Below, piece after piece: positions 16,269-24,337 of a stretch of 33,118 bases of DNA (its first letter is position 1; every line of letters begins with the position of its first letter). The notes beneath the pieces are model-generated. The model was not told the origin of the DNA, made no database searches, and saw only the letters and a program-made list of their open reading frames with translations. The position numbers and the translations under genes were made by a program. The stretch is from Anaerolineales bacterium (lineage in GTDB: Bacteria > Chloroflexota > Anaerolineae > Anaerolineales > E44-bin32). The stretch lies in assembly GCA_037382465.1 (NCBI GenBank), contig JARRPX010000028.1:1-33118 (forward strand), written 5' to 3'.

Positions 16269-18381
16269 GCTCGATTCTCCCGCTTCCGGAATTGGCAAGG
16301 AAGACAGCTTGCAGCGCACGCAGCAACGGGCCGCGTTGATCCAAACCATCTTCTCCCAGGTCACTCAGGCCGAGATAGATGCCTTTGCGACAGCGGTGAA
16401 CGAGACCCTGCGTCAGTACGTTGAGGGTGTCCTGCCGGGCGGCATATTCTTCATCGTCGCTCCATAAATTGCCCCGGATCCAATTGCGGCTGAGAACGTA
16501 CGGATGGGTGAGCGGCTGGTACAGGCGCTCCCACCAAGCCGGACTGCCGATTTCGAGCCAGATTTGATAATCCACGGCCCGATTCGACATGAGGAATGTG
16601 TATGCCGGCGCCAGCAGCACGGCATCTTGTGGCTGCTGCTCCCAGTCTCGAAGGTAATGCGATGCCAGGACGCCGTCCCGAACCATGGCGAGATACAATT
16701 CGCCCGTCGATCGCGGTTGCGAGAACGATTCATGCTCGAGCACCCAGCGGAACTTCTGAACGGATTCGATCAGGTTGTTTGCTACCCCACCAGCACCGTA
16801 ATCACCCCAGAAGTGATATCCCGGTTGCGAGAGCAGTTCACCGAAAATACGCCGGAAGAAATGATCGAGCTCGAGTGTGAGGCCTGATTTGTAAGCCTCC
16901 AGCCAGGTTCGCATCCCTTCGTACTGCTGGCCAAACTTGAACGTGATCCTGCGCTGCATCTCGCCCTGTACCTGCTCGAAGGGTTCGAAGGTCGGAACAC
17001 CGTCCTTCGAACGGTAAAGCACCTTGGTGAGCAAATTAGCGCGGATCAGATCGATGTCTTCGATCACGATCAGTAATGCACGCGTGACCTCGAATGCCGT
17101 AGGGATTATCTTCCATTGCGGGTGGGCAAGCGCAGCCAGCGTAAGCAGACACTGCGCAGCAGGTTCGTCCCTTAATGCACGCGAAGGGCGATGCGAGCGG
17201 GCGGGAATTTTCTTGTGGGTGAGATTTTCCGTGAGCGAAAAACGCAGCGCGTCCCCCATGAACGGCGCCAATACGACGATCTGATCCGGTTGCACGCTGG
17301 GATCACCAAGCAGCTTTGATATCACATCCGCTGCCCACTCCAGCATCTGGGGATGGTACCGCTGGTATTCGATGTGCACGTTTCCAAAGGATGGACCCTC
17401 GAGTTCGGACGAACGACCGAGCAGTTGTCGTTCTAGATGGGATGCGAAAACCTTCATGTCCTGCGACACTTCAAGGGAGTCGCTGAAGGTTGCTTGTTCG
17501 TCTGTGAGTTCTCTAAACCGGTGCGCACTCCGGGGGTCTGCGCCCAGGAAACGCCGGTAACCTCCTGCATCGTCGTAGATCATGAGCGCCGACTTGAAAT
17601 TCGGAAGCCACGCCTGGAGAATATCGTGGCACACGGGCACGTCCTCTTCGAGATTGTCGGCTATGAGATGTCGATAGCGTTCTTGAACGTACTTTTGAAA
17701 CACAGGATGCGGCCAAAGATGCTCGTTGAAGACCTGTATCTGTAAGGAATAATCCAGCAAATTTCGCTCGAGGCACGCGGCGCGGAATCGAGTGGCACAA
17801 GCCTGGGCCTGGTCGTAGATGACGGCTTGCTGCGCTTCTCCGACCCAGGCCTCACGCAGCCTGTTTCCAATTTCAGCGAGATCAAATCCTACGACGGCGG
17901 ATTTATTCATGTTGTCGATGATCTGACTGAGGATACGATTGCGCGGAATCGAGACGCTCTCGAAATACCGCTCGCCGTCGATGAGCGGGCCAATGGCGTG
18001 CGTCATGTAATACTGGGTGGTTTCCAGGGTCAGGAACAACGGGGGTTGATGTGGGTTGAGGAATCCGGCTTCTTCGGCGATCAACGGCCAAAACAGGTCG
18101 ACCATCCGTCGTGCGAAACCCCCGAGGGTAACGATCGTGACTTCGCCCCCTGCCCTACGTTCCGGGCGGGAAACAAGGCTGCGATAAGGCTCCGCCAGCG
18201 TACGCTGGGGGACGAGGACGAAGATCGAATCCGCGCGAATCCCGGTTTCCAGGAGATGAGAAACCCGTGCGACGCCGCTCGTGGTTTTCCCCGTTCCGGA
18301 AATGCCTTCCAGGAACACCGAACCGGATGCCGGTCTTTCGACGATACGTTGCTGATTGGCGGATAATGATTCAGGCAGCAT
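16261..18381 (-). CDS. AddB-like superfamily 1 helicase/ATPase without nuclease domain
   Basis: The 706-residue protein starts with a Q-motif-like LSANQQRIV and an intact Walker A (EGISGTGKTTSG, K32). The Walker B position reads LIADNLEED instead of the usual DExQD. The C-terminal half keeps helicase-like motifs (TFLMSNRAVDYQIWLEIG, and a motif VI-like HRCRKGIYLGLSDLGEDG). The overall architecture matches AddB/RecC-type helicase-like subunits, but the C-terminal Fe-S nuclease of AddB is absent and found two genes downstream instead. It is the first gene of the repair operon. ATP binding looks likely; true helicase activity is uncertain because of the unusual motif II. Broad assignment good, exact family tentative. 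Confidence 0.82.
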   Translation of the reverse strand: MLPESLSANQQRIVERPASGSVFLEGISGTGKTTSGVARVSHLLETGIRADSIFVLVPQRTLAEPYRSLVSRPERRAGGEVTIVTLGGFARRMVDLFWPLIAEEAGFLNPHQPPLFLTLETTQYYMTHAIGPLIDGERYFESVSIPRNRILSQIIDNMNKSAVVGFDLAEIGNRLREAWVGEAQQAVIYDQAQACATRFRAACLERNLLDYSLQIQVFNEHLWPHPVFQKYVQERYRHLIADNLEEDVPVCHDILQAWLPNFKSALMIYDDAGGYRRFLGADPRSAHRFRELTDEQATFSDSLEVSQDMKVFASHLERQLLGRSSELEGPSFGNVHIEYQRYHPQMLEWAADVISKLLGDPSVQPDQIVVLAPFMGDALRFSLTENLTHKKIPARSHRPSRALRDEPAAQCLLTLAALAHPQWKIIPTAFEVTRALLIVIEDIDLIRANLLTKVLYRSKDGVPTFEPFEQVQGEMQRRITFKFGQQYEGMRTWLEAYKSGLTLELDHFFRRIFGELLSQPGYHFWGDYGAGGVANNLIESVQKFRWVLEHESFSQPRSTGELYLAMVRDGVLASHYLRDWEQQPQDAVLLAPAYTFLMSNRAVDYQIWLEIGSPAWWERLYQPLTHPYVLSRNWIRGNLWSDDEEYAARQDTLNVLTQGLVHRCRKGIYLGLSDLGEDGLDQRGPLLRALQAVFLANSGSGRIEHV

Positions 18382-18515
18382 GTGTGTCCACGTGAACGAT
18401 CGATTCCATCCCCGATTTCAATTGTCATCTATCATACTCCATAGCAGGTGATATTGGATAATTGAAGCGATTTCTTCGCAGCAGGTTGGAGTTGAGATAA
18501 GCGCCGATGAGTCAC

Positions 18516-18544
18516 TAGACAGAACCCGGCAGCTACGATAAAAT
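18516..18544 (+). promoter_or_regulatory. promoter of rpsT
   Basis: TAGACA (18516-18521) and TAAAAT (18539-18544) are separated by 17 bases. Predicted start near 18551 leaves a leader of about 30 bases with an AGGAGG site at 18572-18577 before the TTG start. Confidence 0.6.
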
Positions 18545-18582
18545 TGTTTTTCGTAGTTCGAACAGCATTGCAGGAGGCAGCA

Positions 18583-18846
18583 TTGGCCAACACTCGTTCG
18601 GCGAAGAAAAGAATTCGCCAAAACGTCAAGCGTCGCATGCAGAATAAGTATTACCGCACGCATGCACGCACACAAGTCAAAACCGCACGCCAGCTTATTG
18701 AAGGCGGCGAGCGAGATACAGCCGTTGAAGCCGTTCAACAGGCCGTCAGTGCACTGGATCAAGCGGCAAGTAAAGGTGTGATTCACAGGAACAACGCAGC
18801 GCGCCGCAAGAGCCGGCTGCTGAAACGCCTGGCTGAAATGGAGTGA
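18583..18846 (+). CDS. rpsT: 30S ribosomal protein S20
   Basis: The 87-residue protein is of normal S20 length. After the initiator it reads ANTRSAKKRIRQNVKRR, the typical highly basic helix that binds 16S rRNA, and continues to HRNNAARRKSRLLKRL, the conserved C-terminal helix. The start is TTG at 18583, chosen because AGGAGG lies 5 bases upstream and because S20 begins with (M)AN. An in-frame ATG at 18544 would add 13 non-homologous residues. The rare TTG start recalls E. coli rpsT, which also uses a non-AUG codon and is autoregulated through it; that regulation here is inference. It stands alone between the repair operon (divergent) and argS. Confidence 0.97.
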   Translation: MANTRSAKKRIRQNVKRRMQNKYYRTHARTQVKTARQLIEGGERDTAVEAVQQAVSALDQAASKGVIHRNNAARRKSRLLKRLAEME

Positions 18847-18888
18847 TTTCAGCTGCTCCAACGCCACAGATGAATCGTTCCAATACGA

Positions 18889-18912
18889 ACGACGCACCAG
18901 CAGGTGCGTCGT
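18889..18912 (+). terminator. 10-bp hairpin between rpsT and argS
   Basis: ACGACGCACC and GGTGCGTCGT form a perfect stem with AGCA loop, 43 bases after the rpsT stop. No T-tract follows (ATTCGCG), so it is an mRNA 3'-end-stabilising or factor-assisted termination hairpin rather than a classical intrinsic terminator. Confidence 0.55.
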
Positions 18913-18932
18913 ATTCGCGTAATCCGTCTGTA

Positions 18933-18941
18933 TGCTATAAT
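18933..18941 (+). promoter_or_regulatory. extended -10 promoter of argS
   Basis: TGCTATAAT is a perfect extended -10. The -35 position (TTCGCG at 17 bases) is poor. The start is predicted at about 18948, with AGGA (18953-18956) 8 bases before the ATG. Confidence 0.65.
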
Positions 18942-18964
18942 CACAAACCCCTAGGAAAACGTTG

Positions 18965-20767
18965 ATGTTTAACATCGAATTGGATCAGGTCGCAGAAAAC
19001 ATTCGAGAGACGTGTTCGCGGCTCGGGCTACCGGTCAGCGGACGAATCCAATGGCAGCCGATTCCCTTCAAAGGCCAATGGGGATTTGGTACGAACGCAT
19101 GCTTTCAGCTCGCAGCCGAAGAAGCGCGCAGCGGCAAGAAGGTCAACGTCCCGGAACGCGCCCGCGAAATTGCCGCGAGGCTTACTGAAGAGATCGAAAA
19201 ACAAGAAGACTTTTCCCGTATCGAGGCGGAAAATGGTTATCTGAATCTGTACATCGATCCTTCGGTGTACGCCAAGCGGGTCACCGATACGATAATCCAA
19301 ATGGACGAAGACTTCGGCCGCGGTCCAGCCAAAAACGAACGCGTCATGGTAGAGTACGCACAACCGAATACACACCATTCCTTTCATATCGGCCATGCGA
19401 GGAACACAGTTCTCGGGGAGTCACTGGCGCGCTTGTTGGAATTTGCCGGATTCGATACTATTCGCGCCTCCTACCCGGGGGACATTGGGCTGGGCGTGAT
19501 TACCTGCATGTGGGCTTACGATAAATTCTACCGGGACCAGGAACCGGCGGGCGTCCACCAACGCGGACAATGGCTGGCGAAGATCTACGCCGAGGCCAAT
19601 CAACTTCTCACGCCGAAGGAAAACGAAACGCCGGAAGAAGAAGAACGCAGAGATGCGTACGATGCGGAACGGCGGCAAATGTACCTGCGTTGGGATGCCG
19701 GAGATCCAGAAATACGCGATTTGTGGCGAACAACCCGCCAATGGAGCCTCGATGAGCTCGACGACATCCTGCGGCTGCTCGACGTCGATATTGACGTTTA
19801 CTTTTTCGAAAGCCAGGTCGATGAGCCGGCGAAAGAAATCGCCGAGGAATTGATCGCCCTGGGCATCGCCGAGGACGAACGTCCGGAAGGTCCCGTCATC
19901 GTCAAGATCGATGAAAAACTTGGCCTGAAGAAAGAAAAATACCGTACGGCAGTCATCCTGCGCAGCGATGGGACGACCCTGTATTTGACCAAGGACCTGG
20001 CACTCGCCCGCGAAAAATTCGAGAAATACAAAGTCGATCGCTCGATCTACGTCGTCGACGTTCGCCAGAGTCTTCACTTCCAGCAGGCGTTTCAAATCCT
20101 GAAACTGTGGGGCTATAAACAAGCGGAAAAATGCTATCACCTGGCCTACGGTTTCGTGACCCTGCCGGAAGGTGCGATGTCGGCCCGCCGGGGTAATATG
20201 ATCCTTTTCATGGACGTCGTTGAAGAAGCGAAACGGCGTGTGCTGGAGATCATCGCGGAAAAGAACCCCGATCTGCCCAAGGAAAAACGAGCCGAGGTGG
20301 CCCGGCAGATTGGTTTGGGCGCCCTGACCTACAGCATGCTCTCGGTCGATAACAACAAAGACACGGTGTTCGAGTGGGATGACGCGCTGAGTTTCGACGG
20401 TCAATCCGCGCCGTATATTCAGAACGCCCACGTGCGGGCGAACAGCATTCTGCGGAAAATCGATCAACTGCCCGAACATGCGTCGTTCGACTACGAACTT
20501 GCGCCGAACGAGGTCGATTTAATTGAGACGATCTCGCAGTTTCCAACGGTCGTGCAGAAAGCCGCAGAAGACTACAAACCTTTGCTCATGGCGACCTATG
20601 CCTTCGAATTGGCAAAATCATTCCATACCTTCTATCACAACGTGCGTGTCCTGCAAGCCGATAGCGAGGAGCAGGCTAATTCCCGTTTACGGATCACGGC
20701 CGCTGCTCGACGAACGATAGCCAACGCACTCGCCTTGCTGGATATCGAAGCGCCGCAGATAATGTAG
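18965..20767 (+). CDS. argS: arginyl-tRNA synthetase
   Basis: The 600-residue class I synthetase has an N-terminal Add-1 domain (about 1-100), the HIGH signature at 141-144 (HIGHARN), the ArgRS-specific QPNTHHSFHIGH context, the KMSKS-equivalent as MSARRGN at about 404-410, and a C-terminal anticodon-binding domain (DALSFDGQSAPYIQNAHVR ... AFELAKSFHTFYHNVRVL). ArgRS enzymes commonly have a degenerate KMSKS loop, as here. It charges tRNA-Arg with arginine using ATP and needs tRNA for activation. The ATG at 18965 is preferred to the TTG immediately before it because of the AGGA spacing. The gene has its own promoter and is followed 68 bases later by the GTPase gene. Confidence 0.98.
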   Translation: MFNIELDQVAENIRETCSRLGLPVSGRIQWQPIPFKGQWGFGTNACFQLAAEEARSGKKVNVPERAREIAARLTEEIEKQEDFSRIEAENGYLNLYIDPSVYAKRVTDTIIQMDEDFGRGPAKNERVMVEYAQPNTHHSFHIGHARNTVLGESLARLLEFAGFDTIRASYPGDIGLGVITCMWAYDKFYRDQEPAGVHQRGQWLAKIYAEANQLLTPKENETPEEEERRDAYDAERRQMYLRWDAGDPEIRDLWRTTRQWSLDELDDILRLLDVDIDVYFFESQVDEPAKEIAEELIALGIAEDERPEGPVIVKIDEKLGLKKEKYRTAVILRSDGTTLYLTKDLALAREKFEKYKVDRSIYVVDVRQSLHFQQAFQILKLWGYKQAEKCYHLAYGFVTLPEGAMSARRGNMILFMDVVEEAKRRVLEIIAEKNPDLPKEKRAEVARQIGLGALTYSMLSVDNNKDTVFEWDDALSFDGQSAPYIQNAHVRANSILRKIDQLPEHASFDYELAPNEVDLIETISQFPTVVQKAAEDYKPLLMATYAFELAKSFHTFYHNVRVLQADSEEQANSRLRITAAARRTIANALALLDIEAPQIM

Positions 20768-20835
20768 TTCGTCGGCATCGACCGTTGGCTTGCTGTTTTT
20801 TGATACCATTAATCAAAAAGGAAAACGGTCAAAAT

Positions 20836-22158
20836 ATGGCACAAGAAAACGTAATCATCATGGGAGCCGCGGGTCGTGATTTCCATAATTTCAACACCTA
20901 CTTTAGAGACAATCCGGATTACCGTGTAGTCGCTTTTACGGCGGCGCAAATTCCGAACATCGAAGGACGCAGATATCCCCCATCCCTCGCCGGCGAAGCG
21001 TATCCGGAAGGTATATCCATCAACCCCGAAGCACAACTTGTCGATTTGATCGTCGAACACCACGTAAGCCAGGTGATCTTCGCCTACAGCGACGTGACGC
21101 ATGAATATGTGATGCAAAAAGCCTCATTGGTGTTGGCGACGGGAGCCGATTTCCGCTTGATGGGACCCTACAACACGCAGATCCGTTCTGATAAACCGGT
21201 GGTCTCGGTGTGTGCCGTGCGTACGGGCTGCGGGAAAAGCCAGACAAGCCGGCGCGTACACGACATTCTCCAGAATCTCGGCTACCGCGTCGCCGTCATC
21301 CGGCATCCCATGCCCTACGGCGATCTGGCCAAACAAGCCGTACAGCGTTTCGCAAATTACGACGATTTACAGAAAGCGAACTGCACCATCGAGGAACGCG
21401 AAGAATACGAACCGCATCTTCGGCAGGGCTCGATCGTCTATGCGGGGATCGACTACGAAACCATCCTGCGCCAGGCCGAGAAGGAGGCCGACATCATCCT
21501 CTGGGACGGCGGCAATAACGATCTGCCCTTCTATGTCAGCAATTATCACATCGTCCTCGTCGATCCACTGCGTCCCGGACACGAACGCACTTATTACCCC
21601 GGCGAAGCAAACGTCATCGCTGCGGACGCGATCGTGATCAACAAGATGGACTCCGCGAGCGAAGCTGACGTTCAAATCGTGAAGACGAACATCAATGAGT
21701 TGAATCCCGGTGCCGTCGTGGTGGAGGCGAACTCCCCGATTTCCGTGGACGATCCGGATGCCATTCGCGGCCGCCGGGTGCTGGTCGTCGAAGACGGGCC
21801 GACACTGACCCACGGTGGAATGTCCTTCGGGGCAGGCTGGACGGCCGCCAAGCGGTTTGGCGCCGGAGAGATCGTTGATCCACGCCCCTTCGCCGTAGGC
21901 AGCATTCTGGAGACGTACACGAAATATCCCAACGTTGGCAAAATCATACCCGCCATGGGATACAGTACGGATCAAATCCACGAACTGGAAGAGACGATCA
22001 ATCGAGCCGATGCTGATCTCGTGCTGATCGGAACCCCGATCGATCTCGGACGCTTGCTGAAAATCAACAAACCCAGCCAGCGCGTTCGCTACGAGCTCGA
22101 AGTCATCAGTCGACCCACGCTTGCGGAACTTCTCGAACGGAAATTTGGCAAAAAGTGA
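20836..22158 (+). CDS. COG2403-type GTPase, cyclic 2,3-diphosphoglycerate synthetase family
   Basis: The 440-residue protein has a Rossmann-like N-terminal half (VIIMGAAGRDFHNFN, then AFTAAQIPNIEGRRYPP and VIFAYSDVTHEYVM) and a P-loop half with AVRTGCGKSQTSRR (K134), RHPMPYGDL and LWDGGNNDLPF. These are hallmarks of the family named after the archaeal enzyme that makes cyclic 2,3-diphosphoglycerate, a thermoprotective solute in methanogens. Whether bacterial members do this reaction is not established; NTP binding is clear. The start at 20836 fits the family N-terminus (the open frame reaches 20785). A possible extended -10 TGATACCAT lies at 20801-20809. The methyltransferase begins 10 bases after the stop, so the two are probably cotranscribed. 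Confidence 0.85.
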   Translation: MAQENVIIMGAAGRDFHNFNTYFRDNPDYRVVAFTAAQIPNIEGRRYPPSLAGEAYPEGISINPEAQLVDLIVEHHVSQVIFAYSDVTHEYVMQKASLVLATGADFRLMGPYNTQIRSDKPVVSVCAVRTGCGKSQTSRRVHDILQNLGYRVAVIRHPMPYGDLAKQAVQRFANYDDLQKANCTIEEREEYEPHLRQGSIVYAGIDYETILRQAEKEADIILWDGGNNDLPFYVSNYHIVLVDPLRPGHERTYYPGEANVIAADAIVINKMDSASEADVQIVKTNINELNPGAVVVEANSPISVDDPDAIRGRRVLVVEDGPTLTHGGMSFGAGWTAAKRFGAGEIVDPRPFAVGSILETYTKYPNVGKIIPAMGYSTDQIHELEETINRADADLVLIGTPIDLGRLLKINKPSQRVRYELEVISRPTLAELLERKFGKK

Positions 22159-22168
22159 ACCTGCAGCG

Positions 22169-23479
22169 ATGAGCAAAAAGGATAAACGTAAACCGTTTGC
22201 CCGTCTGAAATGGGAGCAGCGTCGAGAACGCAGCAAGGCGGCAAAACTCAGCTTAACCTCCATCGTGAATCGGAGCCCTGAAGACGAACCTCAAGGAAGC
22301 ATCTTTCAAGGTGAAAATCTCGCCGTCATGCATGCCCTGCTGCCGGAATGGCGAGGGCGCCTCGATCTGATTTACGCCGATCCACCTTTCCTGACCGGAA
22401 ACGCATACGCAGCCCGAATCGGACGAGGAGAGGATTCGCGAAAACCCGATACCTGGCAGAAAGTCGAGGGCTACGAAGATTCCTGGCCAAACGGCGCGGC
22501 TTACCTGGACATGCTCTTCAACCGTCTGCAGTGCATGTACGATCTGTTGGCCCCGACTGGGACGTTCTATCTGCATCTCGATTGGCACGCTTCCGCTTAC
22601 GCCCGCGTCATGCTGGATGAAATCTTCGGTCCCGACCGGCTGCTCAACGAGATCGTTTGGGTCTACCACGGTCCGTCACCCATTCGCTCCGCTTTCAAAC
22701 GCAAACACGACACGATCCTGGCATACACGAAATCCAAGGAATATACATTCAACGCCGATGCGGTCCGGATACCGTATGCTGCCTCGACGGTGAAAACATT
22801 TCAGAGTTCCGATAAAGCCGGGTTCGGAAAGAAGCCGGATCTGGCCCGGGGAAAGGTGCCCGAAGATTGGTGGTACTTCCCCGTGGTTGCTCGCCTGCAC
22901 AGCGAACGAACGGGCTATCCCACACAAAAGCCGGAAGCGTTGATGGAACGGATCATTCTCGCTTCAAGCAACGAGGGGGATTGGGTGGGAGATTTCTTCT
23001 GCGGCGCAGGTACGACACCCGTAGTCGCCTACCGGCTGGGACGCCGCTGGATCGCGTGCGACAGTGAGCCGCTCGCCACCTTGAACACCTACCGCAGGAT
23101 GCTGCTGGAAGAAACGCCCGTGCCGTTCGACGTGTGGCAGACCCAGGAAGCGGCAGACAAACCCCAACTCGAACTGGAAACGTCCGTCCAGCCAACCGAA
23201 GAAAACGTCGAAATCGAACTGACCAGCCTGTCGCCAGTGCCAGACGAATTCGATTCATTCCCCGAAAACGTCGTTTTGTGGGAGGTCGATTGGGCTTTCG
23301 ACGGGGAGCTGTTCAGAAGCACATCGCAGCAGGCCCGTCCCTGGCGCAAGGACGGCATCGACCTACATCTTTCACACACCTATCCAGAAGCGGGGACGTA
23401 CAGAATCGCGGTCCGAGCCTTCGATCCGGCGGGAAAAAGCGGCTTCGTCTCTCGAAAAATAACCGTCCCCAAAGATTGA
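22169..23479 (+). CDS. orphan beta-class DNA methyltransferase with C-terminal Ig/PKD-like domain
   Basis: The 436-residue protein is an adenine-N6 or cytosine-N4 DNA methyltransferase of the permuted beta type. The catalytic DPPF (D71) precedes motif X (TGYPTQKPEALMERII, about 248-263) and the SAM-binding motif I (GDFFCGAGTT, about 274-283), with the target-recognition region between. Motif IV is DPPF where DPPY is commoner; DPPF is also used. Residues 330-436 form an acidic linker and a predicted beta-sandwich ending HTYPEAGTYRIAVRAFDPAG, like an Ig/PKD fold, which may contact DNA or a partner. No restriction endonuclease gene adjoins it, so it may act in regulation or protect against a distant enzyme. 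The start at 22169 is chosen over an open frame from 22121 that would overlap the GTPase. Confidence 0.88.
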   Translation: MSKKDKRKPFARLKWEQRRERSKAAKLSLTSIVNRSPEDEPQGSIFQGENLAVMHALLPEWRGRLDLIYADPPFLTGNAYAARIGRGEDSRKPDTWQKVEGYEDSWPNGAAYLDMLFNRLQCMYDLLAPTGTFYLHLDWHASAYARVMLDEIFGPDRLLNEIVWVYHGPSPIRSAFKRKHDTILAYTKSKEYTFNADAVRIPYAASTVKTFQSSDKAGFGKKPDLARGKVPEDWWYFPVVARLHSERTGYPTQKPEALMERIILASSNEGDWVGDFFCGAGTTPVVAYRLGRRWIACDSEPLATLNTYRRMLLEETPVPFDVWQTQEAADKPQLELETSVQPTEENVEIELTSLSPVPDEFDSFPENVVLWEVDWAFDGELFRSTSQQARPWRKDGIDLHLSHTYPEAGTYRIAVRAFDPAGKSGFVSRKITVPKD

Positions 23480-23533
23480 ACCGGCCAGACACAGGCACAC
23501 ACTCGACTCTCCAGAATCGAGATCGGTCGAATC

Positions 23534-23561
23534 CAAAAAAATACAGCGGGGGAGCCCGCTG
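23534..23561 (-). terminator. intrinsic terminator of the response-regulator gene
   Basis: On the - strand CAGCGGG (23555-23561) and CCCGCTG (23544-23550) form a perfect 7-bp stem around a 4-base loop, followed by TATTTTTTT (23535-23543). It lies 27 bases past the stop. Confidence 0.88.
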
Positions 23562-23587
23562 CACGACAGACCGCGATTCAACGCTGC

Positions 23588-24250
23588 TTACGGAATATCG
23601 AAGCGATATCCCATCCCGCGTATGGTTTTAAGAAAGCGAGGTTTTTTAGGATCAGGCTCGATGGCGTGGCGCAGCCAACTCATATGGACGTCCAGCGTGC
23701 GCGTGTCCCCGGTATAATCCGTGTGCCACACCTGCCGGATGAGCCGTTTGCGAGTCATCAAGCGCCCGGGATTCTGCATGAACACTTCCAATAGCTGCGC
23801 CTGCTTCGGCGTCAGACGGGTTTGCCTGTCCATACAGTGCACTTTGCACTGCGCCAGATTCAGTTTCACCGGTCCGACTTCCAGACTGTAGCGTTCGTCT
23901 CCGGGCAGCAGCCGGGCGATGCGGTTGAGCAATTTACGCGGGGTGAACGGGTGAACCAGCGTGAGACTGGCTCCGCTGCCCGGATCTGGCCGAGTGCCGT
24001 CTGGTGAAATCAAAATAATCGGCACGTTTCCCAGGACTGCGCGGGCTCGCCGGGTCAGACGGGTTCCGGCCATCCGCATGGACGCCGCATCCAACACCAA
24101 CATGTCCAGACTTTCTTCATCGGCGGCATCCAGGGCATCCTTGACTTTATGGAATACAAAAACGACATAGCCCTTCTTCTCGAGTGCAGGTGCGAACGAA
24201 GGCGCGTTCGCGCGGCTGCTTTCGATTAGAAATATTTGAGTCGTTGACAT
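23588..24250 (-). CDS. OmpR/PhoB-family response regulator with degenerate receiver
   Basis: The 220-residue protein has a receiver-like domain (1-115) and a winged-helix DNA-binding domain (about 125-218, ending LKTIRGMGYRFD, the usual OmpR wing). The phosphoacceptor D54 (LVLDAAS) is retained, but the acidic pocket reads E10-S11 in place of D-D and the conserved lysine before PF is histidine (VHPFTP, H100). The switch Thr/Ser is S82. Phosphorylation by the usual route may therefore be weak or absent, as in atypical receivers that respond to ligands or act constitutively. No histidine kinase is adjacent. It has its own promoter, a two-hairpin leader and a terminator, so it is monocistronic. 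Confidence 0.9.
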   Translation of the reverse strand: MSTTQIFLIESSRANAPSFAPALEKKGYVVFVFHKVKDALDAADEESLDMLVLDAASMRMAGTRLTRRARAVLGNVPIILISPDGTRPDPGSGASLTLVHPFTPRKLLNRIARLLPGDERYSLEVGPVKLNLAQCKVHCMDRQTRLTPKQAQLLEVFMQNPGRLMTRKRLIRQVWHTDYTGDTRTLDVHMSWLRHAIEPDPKKPRFLKTIRGMGYRFDIP

Positions 24251-24252
24251 AA

Positions 24253-24293
24253 AAAGGAGACCCTTTGGCGCCGAATTCAGGCAACCCCCTGAA
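24253..24293 (-). promoter_or_regulatory. two small hairpins in the 5' leader of the response regulator
   Basis: TTCAGG/CCTGAA (24276-24293) and AAAGG/CCTTT (24253-24266) are successive stem-loops on the - strand leader. The second contains the only plausible Shine-Dalgarno (AAAGGG) and is followed by a run of five T just before the ATG, so it could mask the start site. Confidence 0.35.
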
Positions 24294-24309
24294 ACTTTGC
24301 CCGGTCGTC

Positions 24310-24337
24310 ATTATACACAGTTTTAAGGAAGCCGCAA
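24310..24337 (-). promoter_or_regulatory. promoter of the response regulator
   Basis: TTGCGG (24332-24337) and TATAAT (24310-24315) on the - strand are 16 bases apart. The predicted start near 24303 leaves a leader of about 53 bases. Confidence 0.7.

Noticed and set aside
18418-18975. A 185-codon - strand frame over rpsT
   Set aside because: It is antisense to a certain ribosomal protein gene and carries low-plausibility Cys/Leu-rich sequence.
19421-20479. A 352-codon - strand frame antisense to argS
   Set aside because: argS is unmistakable; the frame has no homology-like signal and no start context.
21367-22263. A 298-codon - strand frame antisense to the GTPase
   Set aside because: The GTPase has intact motifs on the + strand; the antisense frame looks like a codon-use shadow.
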